Below, in pieces: positions 1-8,286 of a stretch of 44,859 bases of DNA. The stretch covers positions 1 through 44,859 of the forward strand of contig DCVK01000027.1 in the NCBI GenBank assembly GCA_002335385.1. The letters run 5' to 3'. The translations under genes were made by a program, and so were the position numbers. A model generated the notes under the pieces. That model searched no databases, had not been told where the DNA came from, and saw only the letters and a list, made by a program, of their open reading frames with translations. The stretch's first letter is position 1. Every line of letters starts with the position of its first letter. Source of the stretch: Candidatus Aminicenantes bacterium UBA2190 (lineage in GTDB: Bacteria; Acidobacteriota; Aminicenantia; UBA2199).

Positions 1-381
<381 letters not shown>

Positions 382-688
382 TCGTCCTCGCGTGAAGCGG
401 AACGCGGGGCGAGTTCAGGGAAAAGGCCGAGCGAGTCGTGAAAGAAGCAGCGGATGATCCGCCAGAAAGCGATCGATCGCTTGAGCCTTTGCCGCTGCAA
501 GTCACGCCCGGCGTGTCATGAGAGTCCGTGGATTTAAAAATTCAATGAGTTGAACTTCTGGCCGCCGGGATCGTGCTGGTGATTTTCCCATGCAACTTTT
601 TCCCTGCCGCTTTCGTTAGTTGATCAGAGAGCCAGGCGGGCCCCACGGTCAAGGGGCGAGACGGCCTGGCCGGAGGAAGGACGTAAAC
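382..688. other. Intergenic region with two adjacent perfect palindromes
   Basis: About 300 nt lie between ruvB and the DUF5916 gene without a convincing coding frame. Two palindromes stand almost side by side: GCGGAT-G-ATCCGC at 450-462 and the 16-nt AAGCGATCGATCGCTT at 467-482. Neither is followed by a T run, so a simple intrinsic terminator is unlikely; protein-binding sites are possible. I could not place a convincing promoter for the downstream gene, although the segment around 530-620 is less GC-rich. No tandem heptamers are seen here, unlike most other gaps in the window. Confidence 0.45.
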
Positions 689-2908
689 ATGGGAAAAAGA
701 ATGAATAGGGCATGGGGAATGGGCATCTTCCTGCTGGGCACGCTGGCGCTGGCGGCCGCCAAGCCTTTGGATGACCGGCATGGCCCGGCGGACGGCATCG
801 CCATCCACCGGACCGGGACGGCTCCGGTCATCGACGGCAAGCTGGACGACCCCGTCTGGCAGCAGGCCACGCGCTTCGACGAGTTCGTTACCTTCAAGCC
901 CGACTTTGGCAAGCCGACGTCGGAGCCGACCTGCGTCCTGGTGGCCTACGACCGCAAGAACATCTATTTCGCCTTCGACTGCCGCGACAGCGAGCCGTCC
1001 AAGATCAAGGCCGCCATGTCCAAGCGCGACGGCATCGACATGGACGACTGGATCGGCGTCGTGCTGGACACCTTCGGCGACAGCCAGGGCGGCTACCTGT
1101 TCGAGGTCAACCCCCTGGGCGTCCAGCTCGACGGCATGATCAACGCCGACGGCAACGGCGACGCCAGCTTCGATACCGTGTGGCAGAGCCGGGGGCTGAT
1201 CCATAACGGCGGCTACAGTGCCGAAGTGGCGGTGCCCTTCAAGAGCCTGCGCTACCCGTTCCGCAAGAAGATCACCATGAGGCTGCTGCTCTCGCGCTAC
1301 ATCGGCCGCAAGTCGGAGCAGACCAGCTTTCCGGAACTGAGCCCCAAGGGCGGAGCCCTCATGGCCCAGTCGCAGAAGATCGAGCTGAGCGACATCCAGT
1401 TCGAGCGCCCGCTGGAGTTCATCCCCGCCGTCACCTTCAACCAGAGCAGCGTGCATGGCGGCGGCGCCTTGAGTTCCCTGGGGCGGAACACCGATTTCAG
1501 CCTGACCGGCAAGCTGGGCCTGACCTCCAACCTTACGCTGGACGCGGCCTACAATCCCGATTTCAGCCAGGTGGAGGCCGACGCCGGGCAGATGGACGTC
1601 AATCTGCGCTACTCGATCTTCTACTCGGAGAAGCGCCCCTTTTTCATGGAGGGGATGGAGAACTTCAACTTCGCCACCGCCATGGAGCAGAACACCGTGG
1701 GCGCGGTCGCCTACACGCGGACCATCGTGGATCCGCTGCTGGGGCTGAAGCTGACCGGCAAGATCGGCACGCGGAACGTGCTCTCCGGCATCTTCGCCCT
1801 GGACGAGTTCCCCGGCGACATGGCCGCCGCGGGGGGCGACAGCGAGCGCGCCGGGCGCGAAGCGGCCTTCACCATCCTGCGCTACAAGCGGCAGATGAGC
1901 CAGGACAACTTCGTCGGCGCCTTCTTCACCCATCGCCGCTTCGCCGGCGACCTGAACAGTGTCGGCGGCATCGACGGCCGCTGGCGCCTGAACCAAACCA
2001 GTTTCCTGGAGTACAGCGCCCTGGGCTCCGCCAGCCGCGAGGGCCGGTCCGGGCGGAATGAGCCGGGGCACTACCTGGGGCTGCGCTACAACTTCAGCAA
2101 CCGCCATTGGAACGTCGACCTGGGTTTCTTCGACCTGAGCGAGAGCTTCCGCATCGACACCGGCTACGTGACCCGCACCGCCATCACGCAGGTCCCCCTG
2201 TTCGTCATGTACAGCGCCTATCCCAAGTCGAAAATCTTCCAGAGGATCGACACGTTCTGGTGGAGCTACCACCTGAAGGACAAGCCCAGCGATCTTTTCG
2301 AGACCTACAACCATCTGGTGCTGCGCCTGAACATGCCGCGGCAGTCGCAGGTCCGCTTCGACGCCATCCTGGGCAACGAGGTCTTCGCCCTGCAGCGCTT
2401 CAGCCTGAGCGGCTGGCGGCTGCGCGGCAGCACGCAGATCGCCAAGCAGCTGTACCTGGAGGGCGGCTACCGCCGCTCCGACCGCATTTTCTATGACGAG
2501 GCGGCGCCGTTCCAGGGCCGTGGCAACACGGCCGATCTTTTCCTGCTGTTCCAGCCCTTTGGCAAGCTGAGCACCTCCCTGGGCCTCTCGTATTATGATT
2601 TCATCCGCTCCAGTGACGGCCAAAAGATCTACGATTACACGATTTGGCGCGGCCGCACCACGTTCCAGGTGAACCGCCACCTGTTTTTCCGCGGCATCGT
2701 CGAGTACAACAACTACTGGAAGAAGATCAATGCCGATTTTCTGGCCTCCTTCACCTACATCCCCGGCACCGTCATCTACGCCGGCTACGGCTCGGCCTAC
2801 GAGAAGGTCAAGTGGAGCAGCGAGGACCGCGAGTATTTCCCCAGTGACGATTACCTCCAGACCAAGCGGAGCTTCTTCTTCAAGGCGTCCTATCTCTGGA
2901 GGTTCTAA
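689..2908 (+). CDS. DUF5916 outer-membrane protein with N-terminal CBM9-like domain
   Basis: This 739-residue protein begins with a signal peptide (basic MGKRMNR, hydrophobic core to about residue 23, cleavage near AAA-KP). Residues 40-240 form a carbohydrate-binding family 9-like domain with the hallmark IDGKLDDPVW at 48-57. The rest is rich in alternating amphipathic beta strands and ends in the aromatic terminus ..YLWRF, as expected for an outer-membrane barrel. DUF5916 proteins have no settled function; a role in binding or importing glycans or proteins is an inference. The ATG at 689 was chosen because GGAGGAAGG (672-680) lies about 8 nt upstream and the signal peptide starts there; a longer frame opens with TTG at 620 but adds unconserved residues. 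It stands alone, with a repeat locus directly after it. Confidence 0.88.
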   Translation: MGKRMNRAWGMGIFLLGTLALAAAKPLDDRHGPADGIAIHRTGTAPVIDGKLDDPVWQQATRFDEFVTFKPDFGKPTSEPTCVLVAYDRKNIYFAFDCRDSEPSKIKAAMSKRDGIDMDDWIGVVLDTFGDSQGGYLFEVNPLGVQLDGMINADGNGDASFDTVWQSRGLIHNGGYSAEVAVPFKSLRYPFRKKITMRLLLSRYIGRKSEQTSFPELSPKGGALMAQSQKIELSDIQFERPLEFIPAVTFNQSSVHGGGALSSLGRNTDFSLTGKLGLTSNLTLDAAYNPDFSQVEADAGQMDVNLRYSIFYSEKRPFFMEGMENFNFATAMEQNTVGAVAYTRTIVDPLLGLKLTGKIGTRNVLSGIFALDEFPGDMAAAGGDSERAGREAAFTILRYKRQMSQDNFVGAFFTHRRFAGDLNSVGGIDGRWRLNQTSFLEYSALGSASREGRSGRNEPGHYLGLRYNFSNRHWNVDLGFFDLSESFRIDTGYVTRTAITQVPLFVMYSAYPKSKIFQRIDTFWWSYHLKDKPSDLFETYNHLVLRLNMPRQSQVRFDAILGNEVFALQRFSLSGWRLRGSTQIAKQLYLEGGYRRSDRIFYDEAAPFQGRGNTADLFLLFQPFGKLSTSLGLSYYDFIRSSDGQKIYDYTIWRGRTTFQVNRHLFFRGIVEYNNYWKKINADFLASFTYIPGTVIYAGYGSAYEKVKWSSEDREYFPSDDYLQTKRSFFFKASYLWRF

Positions 2909-2921
2909 CGATCCAGTGGCA

Positions 2922-3028
2922 GGTTCGCAGTTCGAGGTTCGAAGTTCGAAGTTGAAAGAAAAGATCGGGACCCGAGTTCGGTTCTTGGCTTCTTAACAAC
3001 GAACGTCGAACTTCGAACGTCGAACTCT
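2922..3028. repeat. Heptamer repeat locus A (inverted arms)
   Basis: The left arm (2922-2958) is five exact 7-nt steps with units such as GGTTCGA and AGTTCGA. The right arm (3001-3028) is about four 7-nt units GAACGTC, GAACTTC, GAACGTC, GAACTCT, the reverse complement of the left type. The core is about 42 nt. The 3' end of the preceding gene, GGTTCTA at 2901-2907, lies exactly three 7-nt steps before the first clear unit GGTTCGC, so the array is in register with the gene end. The locus separates two co-directional genes. Confidence 0.85.
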
Positions 3029-3030
3029 TC

Positions 3031-3059
3031 TTTACTATTTTGCCCCATGCTCCTATAAT
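3031..3059 (+). promoter_or_regulatory. Promoter of nadC-nadB, predicted leaderless
   Basis: A -35-like TTTACT (3031-3036), 17-nt spacer and perfect -10 TATAAT (3054-3059). The ATG of nadC follows after 6 nt, so the expected start of transcription falls on or next to the start codon. There is no Shine-Dalgarno sequence. Confidence 0.7.
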
Positions 3060-3065
3060 CCCCCC

Positions 3066-3908
3066 ATGGACCTGGAGCATTGCTGCCTGAAGAAGATCGT
3101 GCGCCTGGCCCTGGAAGAGGACCGGGTGTGGGACGATGTCACCACCAACTCCCTTTCCGGCCTGGACGGCCCGGCGCGCGCCGAGCTGCGGGCCAAGGAA
3201 AGCGGTGTCATTTCCGGCATCGAGGTCTTCGTCCTGACCCTGCGCGAGGTGGACCCCGAACTGGAGGTCGATGTCTTTCTCGGCGACGGCTGCGAGGTCA
3301 GGGCCGGCGACCTGGTCCTGGAGGTCGGCGGCCGCGAGAGCTCGATCCTGAGGGCGGAGAGGACGGCGCTGAACTTCCTGCAGCGCCTGAGCGGCGTCGC
3401 CACCCTGACCCGGCGCTTCGTCGGCAGGCTCGAGTCCCAGCGCGCCGTGCTGCTGGACACGCGCAAGACCACTCCCGGCATGCGCTACCTGGAGAAGAAC
3501 GCCGTGCGCCACGGCGGCGGCCGCAACCACCGCATGAACCTGGAGGACATGGCCATGGTCAAGGACAACCACATCGCCATGGCCGGGGGTATCACGCCGG
3601 CGGTCGCGCGCGTCCGCGCCGCCCACCCCGGCAAAACGATCGAAGTGGAAGTGAAGAATATCGCCGAGTTGCAGGAGGCGCTCGACCTGGGCGTGGAGCT
3701 GGTCATGCTGGACAACTTCTCCCTGGACATGGCCCGGGAGGCGGTCGCCTGCAACCGCGGCCGGGCCCGGCTCGAGATCTCGGGCAACGTCACGCTGGAT
3801 AACATCGGGGAAAAAGCGGCCATCGGCGTCGACTTCATCTCCGTCGGCGCCCTGACCCACTCGTTCCGCTCCCTGGACCTGAGCCTGAAGATCGTGAGGT
3901 CGAAATGA
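3066..3908 (+). CDS. nadC: Quinolinate phosphoribosyltransferase (decarboxylating)
   Basis: This enzyme converts quinolinate and PRPP to nicotinate mononucleotide, the step joining de novo synthesis to the common NAD pathway. The 280-residue product is full length for the family. Visible motifs are ERTALNFLQRLSG (98-110), the PRPP/quinolinate-binding DTRKTTPG (131-138), GGGRNHR (150-156), KDNH (166-169), EVEVKN (193-198) and the LDN strand near 215. The start at 3066 has no ribosome binding site but sits 6 nt after a TATAAT box, consistent with a leaderless transcript. It overlaps nadB by 4 nt (ATGA), so the two are co-transcribed. nadA, the third de novo gene, is not in the window. Confidence 0.97.
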   Translation: MDLEHCCLKKIVRLALEEDRVWDDVTTNSLSGLDGPARAELRAKESGVISGIEVFVLTLREVDPELEVDVFLGDGCEVRAGDLVLEVGGRESSILRAERTALNFLQRLSGVATLTRRFVGRLESQRAVLLDTRKTTPGMRYLEKNAVRHGGGRNHRMNLEDMAMVKDNHIAMAGGITPAVARVRAAHPGKTIEVEVKNIAELQEALDLGVELVMLDNFSLDMAREAVACNRGRARLEISGNVTLDNIGEKAAIGVDFISVGALTHSFRSLDLSLKIVRSK

Positions 3909-5482
3909 AGGACTACCTGGAAACCGATGTGCTGGTCATCGGCAGCGGCATCGCCGGCTCGGCGGCGGCCCTGCGCCTCGCCGAACAGGGGATCGACGTG
4001 CTGATGGTCTCCAAGGGCAAGGACCATACGCGCAACAACACCTATTACGCCCAGGGCGGCATCGCCTTCCTGCCCGAGGGGGAGGATGCCGCCCTCTTCG
4101 CCGGCGACATCATCAAGGCCGGAGACGAGTTGAACTACCGCCCGGCCGTCGACCAGGCGGTCGCCGAGTCGCGGCGCCTGGTGCAGGAGATCCTGATCGG
4201 AAAGATCCAGGTCCCTTTCTCGAAGAACGGGGAAGCGTACGACCTGGCCAGGGAGGGGAGCCATTCTTCGCGGCGCGTGCTCAACGTCAAGGACATGACC
4301 GGCCGCGTCATCCAGGAGAAGTTCGCCGCCTATCTGCAGAAGCTGCCGCAGCTGACCATGCTGTTCCAGCACACGGTGATCGACCTGCTCAGCTACCCTC
4401 ACCATTCGACCAACCCGATGCGCACCTACCAGGAGCCCCGGATCATCGGCGCCTACGTGCTCGACCAGAAGAGCAAGAGGGTATTCCGCGTGTTCGCCCG
4501 CAAAGTGGTGCTGGCCAGCGGGGGGCTGAGCAGCCTCTACCTGCACTCGACCAACCCCGAGGAGGCGATCGGCAACGGCATCGCCATGGCCCATCGCGCC
4601 GGCGCGCGCCTGGCCAACCTGGAATACATCCAGTTCCACCCCACGGCGCTTTCCCACCGCGAGGCCGACAGTTTCCTGATCTCCGAGGCGGTGCGCGGCG
4701 AGGGGGCGCGGCTGATGAACCTCAAGGGCGAGTATTTCATGGAGAAGTACTCGCCGCTCCGCGACCTGGCCCCGCGCGACGAGGTGGCGCGGGCCATCTA
4801 CGCGGAAATGATCAAGTATGGCAGCGACTATGTCCTGCTCGACCTGGCCTCGTTCGCCAGGATCAACATCCGCGAGCGCTTCCCGACCATCCACCAGCAC
4901 TGCCTGAAATACGGCATCAACATCGAGGAGAAGCCGATCCCCGTGGCCCCGGCCGCCCACTTCAGCTGCGGCGGCGTCCTCTGCGGCCTGAACGGCCGCA
5001 GCAGCATCCGCAACCTCTACGCCGTCGGCGAGGTCTCGGCCACCGGCGTGCACGGCGCCAACCGCCTGGCCTCGGTGTCGCTGCTGGAGGGGCTGGTCTG
5101 GGGGGTCAAGGCGGCCGAGGACATCGCCGCCGTCATCCGCGACGACAAGGACCCCTACGTCATCGCCGAGGTGCCGGAATGGAAGTACCCCTCCCCCCAG
5201 GAGAAGCTCGACCCGGCGCTGGTCTGGCAGGACCTGGTGACCGTCAAGAGCATCCTGTGGAACTACAACGGCATCATCCGCACCGTCAAGCGCATGGAGC
5301 GGGCCAAGGCCGACCTGGAGTACCTGAAGCACCGCATCGAGAAGTTCTACCAGGCCAGCGAGATCGGCAACCGCATTGTCACCCTGCGCGACAGCGTGCA
5401 GGCGGCGCTGCTCATCGTCGAGGCCGCCCTGCGCAACCGCGTCTCGCGCGGCGCCCACTTCATCAAGGCCGACGAGAATTAA
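3905..5482 (+). CDS. nadB: L-aspartate oxidase
   Basis: FAD enzyme oxidising L-aspartate to iminoaspartate, the first step of de novo NAD synthesis and the supplier of substrate for quinolinate synthase. The 525-residue protein shows the Rossmann FAD motif GSGIAG (13-18), AQGGIA (49-54), the substrate-site QFHPTA (243-248), SEAVRGEGA (260-268), LAPRDEVARAI (288-298), AAHFSCGGV (350-358) and the long FAD-binding stretch beginning GEVSATGVHGANR (375). These distinguish aspartate oxidase from fumarate reductase flavoproteins, as does pairing with nadC. A helical C-terminal domain follows. It is translationally coupled to nadC through an ATGA overlap. Confidence 0.96.
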   Translation: MKDYLETDVLVIGSGIAGSAAALRLAEQGIDVLMVSKGKDHTRNNTYYAQGGIAFLPEGEDAALFAGDIIKAGDELNYRPAVDQAVAESRRLVQEILIGKIQVPFSKNGEAYDLAREGSHSSRRVLNVKDMTGRVIQEKFAAYLQKLPQLTMLFQHTVIDLLSYPHHSTNPMRTYQEPRIIGAYVLDQKSKRVFRVFARKVVLASGGLSSLYLHSTNPEEAIGNGIAMAHRAGARLANLEYIQFHPTALSHREADSFLISEAVRGEGARLMNLKGEYFMEKYSPLRDLAPRDEVARAIYAEMIKYGSDYVLLDLASFARINIRERFPTIHQHCLKYGINIEEKPIPVAPAAHFSCGGVLCGLNGRSSIRNLYAVGEVSATGVHGANRLASVSLLEGLVWGVKAAEDIAAVIRDDKDPYVIAEVPEWKYPSPQEKLDPALVWQDLVTVKSILWNYNGIIRTVKRMERAKADLEYLKHRIEKFYQASEIGNRIVTLRDSVQAALLIVEAALRNRVSRGAHFIKADEN

Positions 5483-5488
5483 TCGGGA

Positions 5489-5513
5489 AGCCGGGGCGGG
5501 TCCGCTGCCGGCT
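5489..5513. terminator. GC-rich hairpin between convergent nadB and lepA
   Basis: AGCCGG (5489-5494) pairs with CCGGCT (5508-5513), and inside it GCGG (5496-5499) pairs with CCGC (5502-5505). There is no T run on either strand, so termination here would be weak or Rho-assisted. The position, in a 42-nt convergent gap, supports a bidirectional terminator role. Confidence 0.5.
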
Positions 5514-5524
5514 GAGGGGAACGA

Positions 5525-7318
5525 TCAGTCCTCGAGCTCCAGGGCGGCCAGGAAGGCCTCCTGGGGCAGGTCGATCTTGCCGATGCGCTTCATGCGCTTC
5601 TTGCCCTTCTTCTGCTTCTCCAGCAGCTTCATCTTGCGCGAGATGTCGCCCCCGTAGCACTTGGCCAGCACGTTCTTGCGCAGGGCCTTGACCACGGTCT
5701 TGGCGATGACGCGCTTGTTGATCGCCGCCTGGATGACCACCTCGAAGAGCTGGCGCGGGATCACTTCCTTCATCTTGCTGGTCAGCAGGTTGCCGACGTT
5801 GTAGGCCTTGTCCTTGTGGACGATGACCGCCAGCGCGTCGACCGGGTCCTGGTTGATCAGGATGTCCAGCTTGACCAGCGGCGACTCGCGGTAATCCTTG
5901 AGCTCGTAATCGAACGAGGCGTAGCCTTGCGAGATCGACTTCAGCTTGTTGAAGAAGTCGTAGAGCACCTCGGCCAGCGGCAGGTCGTAGGTCAGGTAGA
6001 CGCGCTGCGGGCCGATGTATTCCAGCTTGCGATGGACGCCGCGGCGGTTCTGCAGCAGCTTCAGCACGTTGCCCAGGAACTCGTCGGGGGTGATGACGAT
6101 GGCCTCGATGAACGGCTCCTCGATCTTCTTGTAATGCTGGGGGTTGGGCAGCTTCGCCGGCGATTCGATCTCGTAGACCTCGTCCTTGCTGGACGTGATG
6201 CGGTAGCGCACCGAGGGGGCGGTGGTGACCAGCGACAGGAAGTACTCGCGCTCCAGGCGCTCCTGGACGATCTCCTTGTGCAGCAGCCCCAGGAAGCCGC
6301 AGCGGAAGCCGATGCCCAGGGCCGGCGATGTTTCCGGCTCATAGGTCAGGGAGGAGTCGTTCAGCGTGAGCTTCTCGATGGCCTCGCGCAGCTCCTCGTG
6401 GCTGGTGCCCTCCGACGGGTAGAAGCCGGCGAACACCATGGGCAGGGGCTCCTTGAATCCGGGCAGGGGGGCCACCGAGGTTTCCCGGGCCAGGGTGACC
6501 GTGTCGCCGATCTTCACTTCCGAGATCTTCTTGATGCTGGCGATGATATAGCCGACCTCGCCGGCCTCCAGGGAGTCCAGCGGCAGGGGCTTCGGGGTGT
6601 GGACGCCCACTTCATTGATCTCGTACTCGGTGTTGTTGGAGAGGAACTTGATCTTGTCGCCCTTCTTCATGACGCCGTCGATGATCTTGACCAGGATGAT
6701 CACGCCGCGGTAGGAGTCGAACCAGGAGTCGAAGATCAGCGCTTTCAGGGGCTTGGACGTGTCTCCCGCCGGGGGCGGGATGCGCTCGATGATGGCCGGG
6801 ATGATCTGGTCGATGCCGATGCCGGTCTTGGCCGAGACCATCAGCGCCTCCCGGCGCGGGATGCCCAGGATGCTCTCCATCTGCTCCAGCGACTTGTCGA
6901 GCTCGTTGTTGGGCAGGTCGATCTTGTTCATCAACGGGATCAGGGTCAGGTCGTTCTCCATGGCCAGGTAGGTGTTGGCCACGGTCTGGGCCTCGACGCC
7001 CTGGGTGGAATCGATGACCAGCAGCGCGCCCTCGCAGGCGGCCAGGGAGCGCGACACTTCATAAGTGAAATCGATGTGCCCGGGGGTATCGATCAGGTTG
7101 AGCAGGTATTCCTCGCCCTTGGGGTCGCGCCAGGTCAGGCGCACGAAATGGGACTTGATGGTAATGCCGCGCTCGCGCTCCAGGTCCATGGAGTCGAGCA
7201 CCTGCTCCTGCATGTCGCGCTTGGCGATGGCATGGGTGGTCTCCAGCAGGCGGTCGGAGAGGGTCGTTTTGCCGTGGTCGATATGGGCGATGATGGAGAA
7301 GTTGCGGATGTTCTTCAT
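5525..7318 (-). CDS. lepA: Elongation factor 4 (LepA), ribosome-associated GTPase
   Basis: Translational GTPase that back-translocates or remodels stalled ribosomes. The 597-residue length is typical. G motifs are AHIDHGKTT (11-19), RGITIKS (50-56), DTPGH (77-81) and NKID (131-134), followed by EF-G-like domains. The LepA-specific C-terminal domain is recognisable by GGDISRKMKLLEKQKKGKK and the ending PQEAFLAALE. The start ATG overlaps the stop of the upstream ROK gene by 4 nt (ATGA), making it the last gene of a tatA-methyltransferase-ROK-lepA transcript. It converges on nadB. Confidence 0.98.
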   Translation of the reverse strand: MKNIRNFSIIAHIDHGKTTLSDRLLETTHAIAKRDMQEQVLDSMDLERERGITIKSHFVRLTWRDPKGEEYLLNLIDTPGHIDFTYEVSRSLAACEGALLVIDSTQGVEAQTVANTYLAMENDLTLIPLMNKIDLPNNELDKSLEQMESILGIPRREALMVSAKTGIGIDQIIPAIIERIPPPAGDTSKPLKALIFDSWFDSYRGVIILVKIIDGVMKKGDKIKFLSNNTEYEINEVGVHTPKPLPLDSLEAGEVGYIIASIKKISEVKIGDTVTLARETSVAPLPGFKEPLPMVFAGFYPSEGTSHEELREAIEKLTLNDSSLTYEPETSPALGIGFRCGFLGLLHKEIVQERLEREYFLSLVTTAPSVRYRITSSKDEVYEIESPAKLPNPQHYKKIEEPFIEAIVITPDEFLGNVLKLLQNRRGVHRKLEYIGPQRVYLTYDLPLAEVLYDFFNKLKSISQGYASFDYELKDYRESPLVKLDILINQDPVDALAVIVHKDKAYNVGNLLTSKMKEVIPRQLFEVVIQAAINKRVIAKTVVKALRKNVLAKCYGGDISRKMKLLEKQKKGKKRMKRIGKIDLPQEAFLAALELED

Positions 7319-8286
7319 GGCCGTCCCACCCCGCTTGGACGGCTGGAGGGGCCGTGCGGGCTCCGACGTCCCGGTCCCGTCGGACCGGGGGGCAGCATTC
7401 GGCGGGCCAGGGCGGCGGCCCCGGCCATGCCGGCGGCATTTCCCAGGCGCGCCGGCTCGATGAGCGTGCCGGCATAAGCCTTGGCCGTGACCCTGCGGGC
7501 CAATTCCTCGCGCGCAGAAGCGAGCAGAACTTCGCCGGCCGCGGCCACGCCGCCGCCGACGGATATCCGCTCGGGGTTCAGGGCATAAACGATCTGACTG
7601 AACAGGACGCCCAGGAAGACGCCGGCCCGCTGGAACGCCCGCCGGGCGTACTCGTCGCCGCGCTGCAGCAGGGTGAATACATCGCGGGAGCTGAGCGGGA
7701 GAGGGGAGCAGGCGAATTCCTGGTAGCTTTTTACGATCCCGGCCGCGGAGCTTTCGGTCTCGGCGCAGCCGTGGTTGCCGCAGCCGCAGGAGCGGCCCTG
7801 GCTGTTGACCAGCAGGTGGCCCAGTTCGGCGGCAAAGCCGCCGGCACCGCGGTAAATGCGTCCGTCCAGGATGATCCCCGAGCCGATGCCGCTGCCCAGG
7901 GTCAGGTGAACGAAACTGGCCGGGCGTGGTTCGCTCAGGGCCAGGAATTCGCCCAGGGCGGCGGCATTGGCGTCGTTCTCCACGCAGAGCGGCAGCCGGG
8001 CGGCAGCGGCCAGGTCCTTTTCCAGGGGGCTGCCGTCCAGGAAGCGCAGGTTGGGCGAGCGCTCGATCACGCGATCGTCCAGGGAGATGAAGCCGGGCAC
8101 GCCGACGCCCAGGGCGGCGACCCCGTGGTCGCGCTGCGCCCGGGCCGCGATGTCCTGGAGCTGGACCAGCAGCCCGGCGTAGGAGCGGACCGTCTCCTCT
8201 TCGGCGGCATGGATCTCATGTCCGAGATCGGAGTAAACTCCGAACTTGATGGCGCTGGCGCCGACATCGATGCCGACTACGTTCAC
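7315..8286 (-). CDS. ROK-family protein (sugar kinase type)
   Basis: A 323-residue ROK protein: ATP-binding DVGASAIKFG (7-16), catalytic-region VENDANAAALGE (102-113), phosphate-2 motif LTLGSGIGSGI (128-138), AAELGH (152-157) and the zinc cluster CGCGNHGC (167-174). It has no N-terminal helix-turn-helix, so a glucokinase-like sugar kinase is more likely than a repressor; the substrate cannot be told. GTG at 8286 was chosen because it overlaps the upstream TGA (GTGA) and puts the first motif at the usual distance; the frame stays open upstream without homology. The last roughly 25 residues (proline/arginine-rich, PPGPTGPGRRSP..) are encoded by a 56-nt palindromic element also found in ribF, so the native C-terminus seems replaced or extended. 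Confidence 0.9.
   Translation of the reverse strand: MNVVGIDVGASAIKFGVYSDLGHEIHAAEEETVRSYAGLLVQLQDIAARAQRDHGVAALGVGVPGFISLDDRVIERSPNLRFLDGSPLEKDLAAAARLPLCVENDANAAALGEFLALSEPRPASFVHLTLGSGIGSGIILDGRIYRGAGGFAAELGHLLVNSQGRSCGCGNHGCAETESSAAGIVKSYQEFACSPLPLSSRDVFTLLQRGDEYARRAFQRAGVFLGVLFSQIVYALNPERISVGGGVAAAGEVLLASAREELARRVTAKAYAGTLIEPARLGNAAGMAGAAALARRMLPPGPTGPGRRSPHGPSSRPSGVGRP
7338..7393. repeat. 56-nt palindromic element, copy 1 (in ROK gene)
   Basis: On the plus strand the element opens GACGGCTGGAGGGGCC and ends GGACCGGGGGGC. It holds an inverted repeat, CCCGGTCC (7370-7377) and GGACCGGG (7382-7389), with a 4-nt loop. Aligned without gaps to copy 2 at 23900-23955, I count 47 identical positions of 56. 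It encodes the extreme C-terminus of the ROK protein and is read there in a different frame from copy 2. Confidence 0.75.

Noticed and set aside
542..2680. Long open frame on the minus strand opposite the DUF5916 gene (about 700 codons)
   Set aside because: It is the antisense shadow of a GC-rich gene with typical composition, with no family motifs or ribosome binding site. The plus-strand protein has clear domains.
2922..3028. CRISPR-like array
   Set aside because: Units are 7 nt with no spacers, arms are inverted, and no cas genes are in the window.
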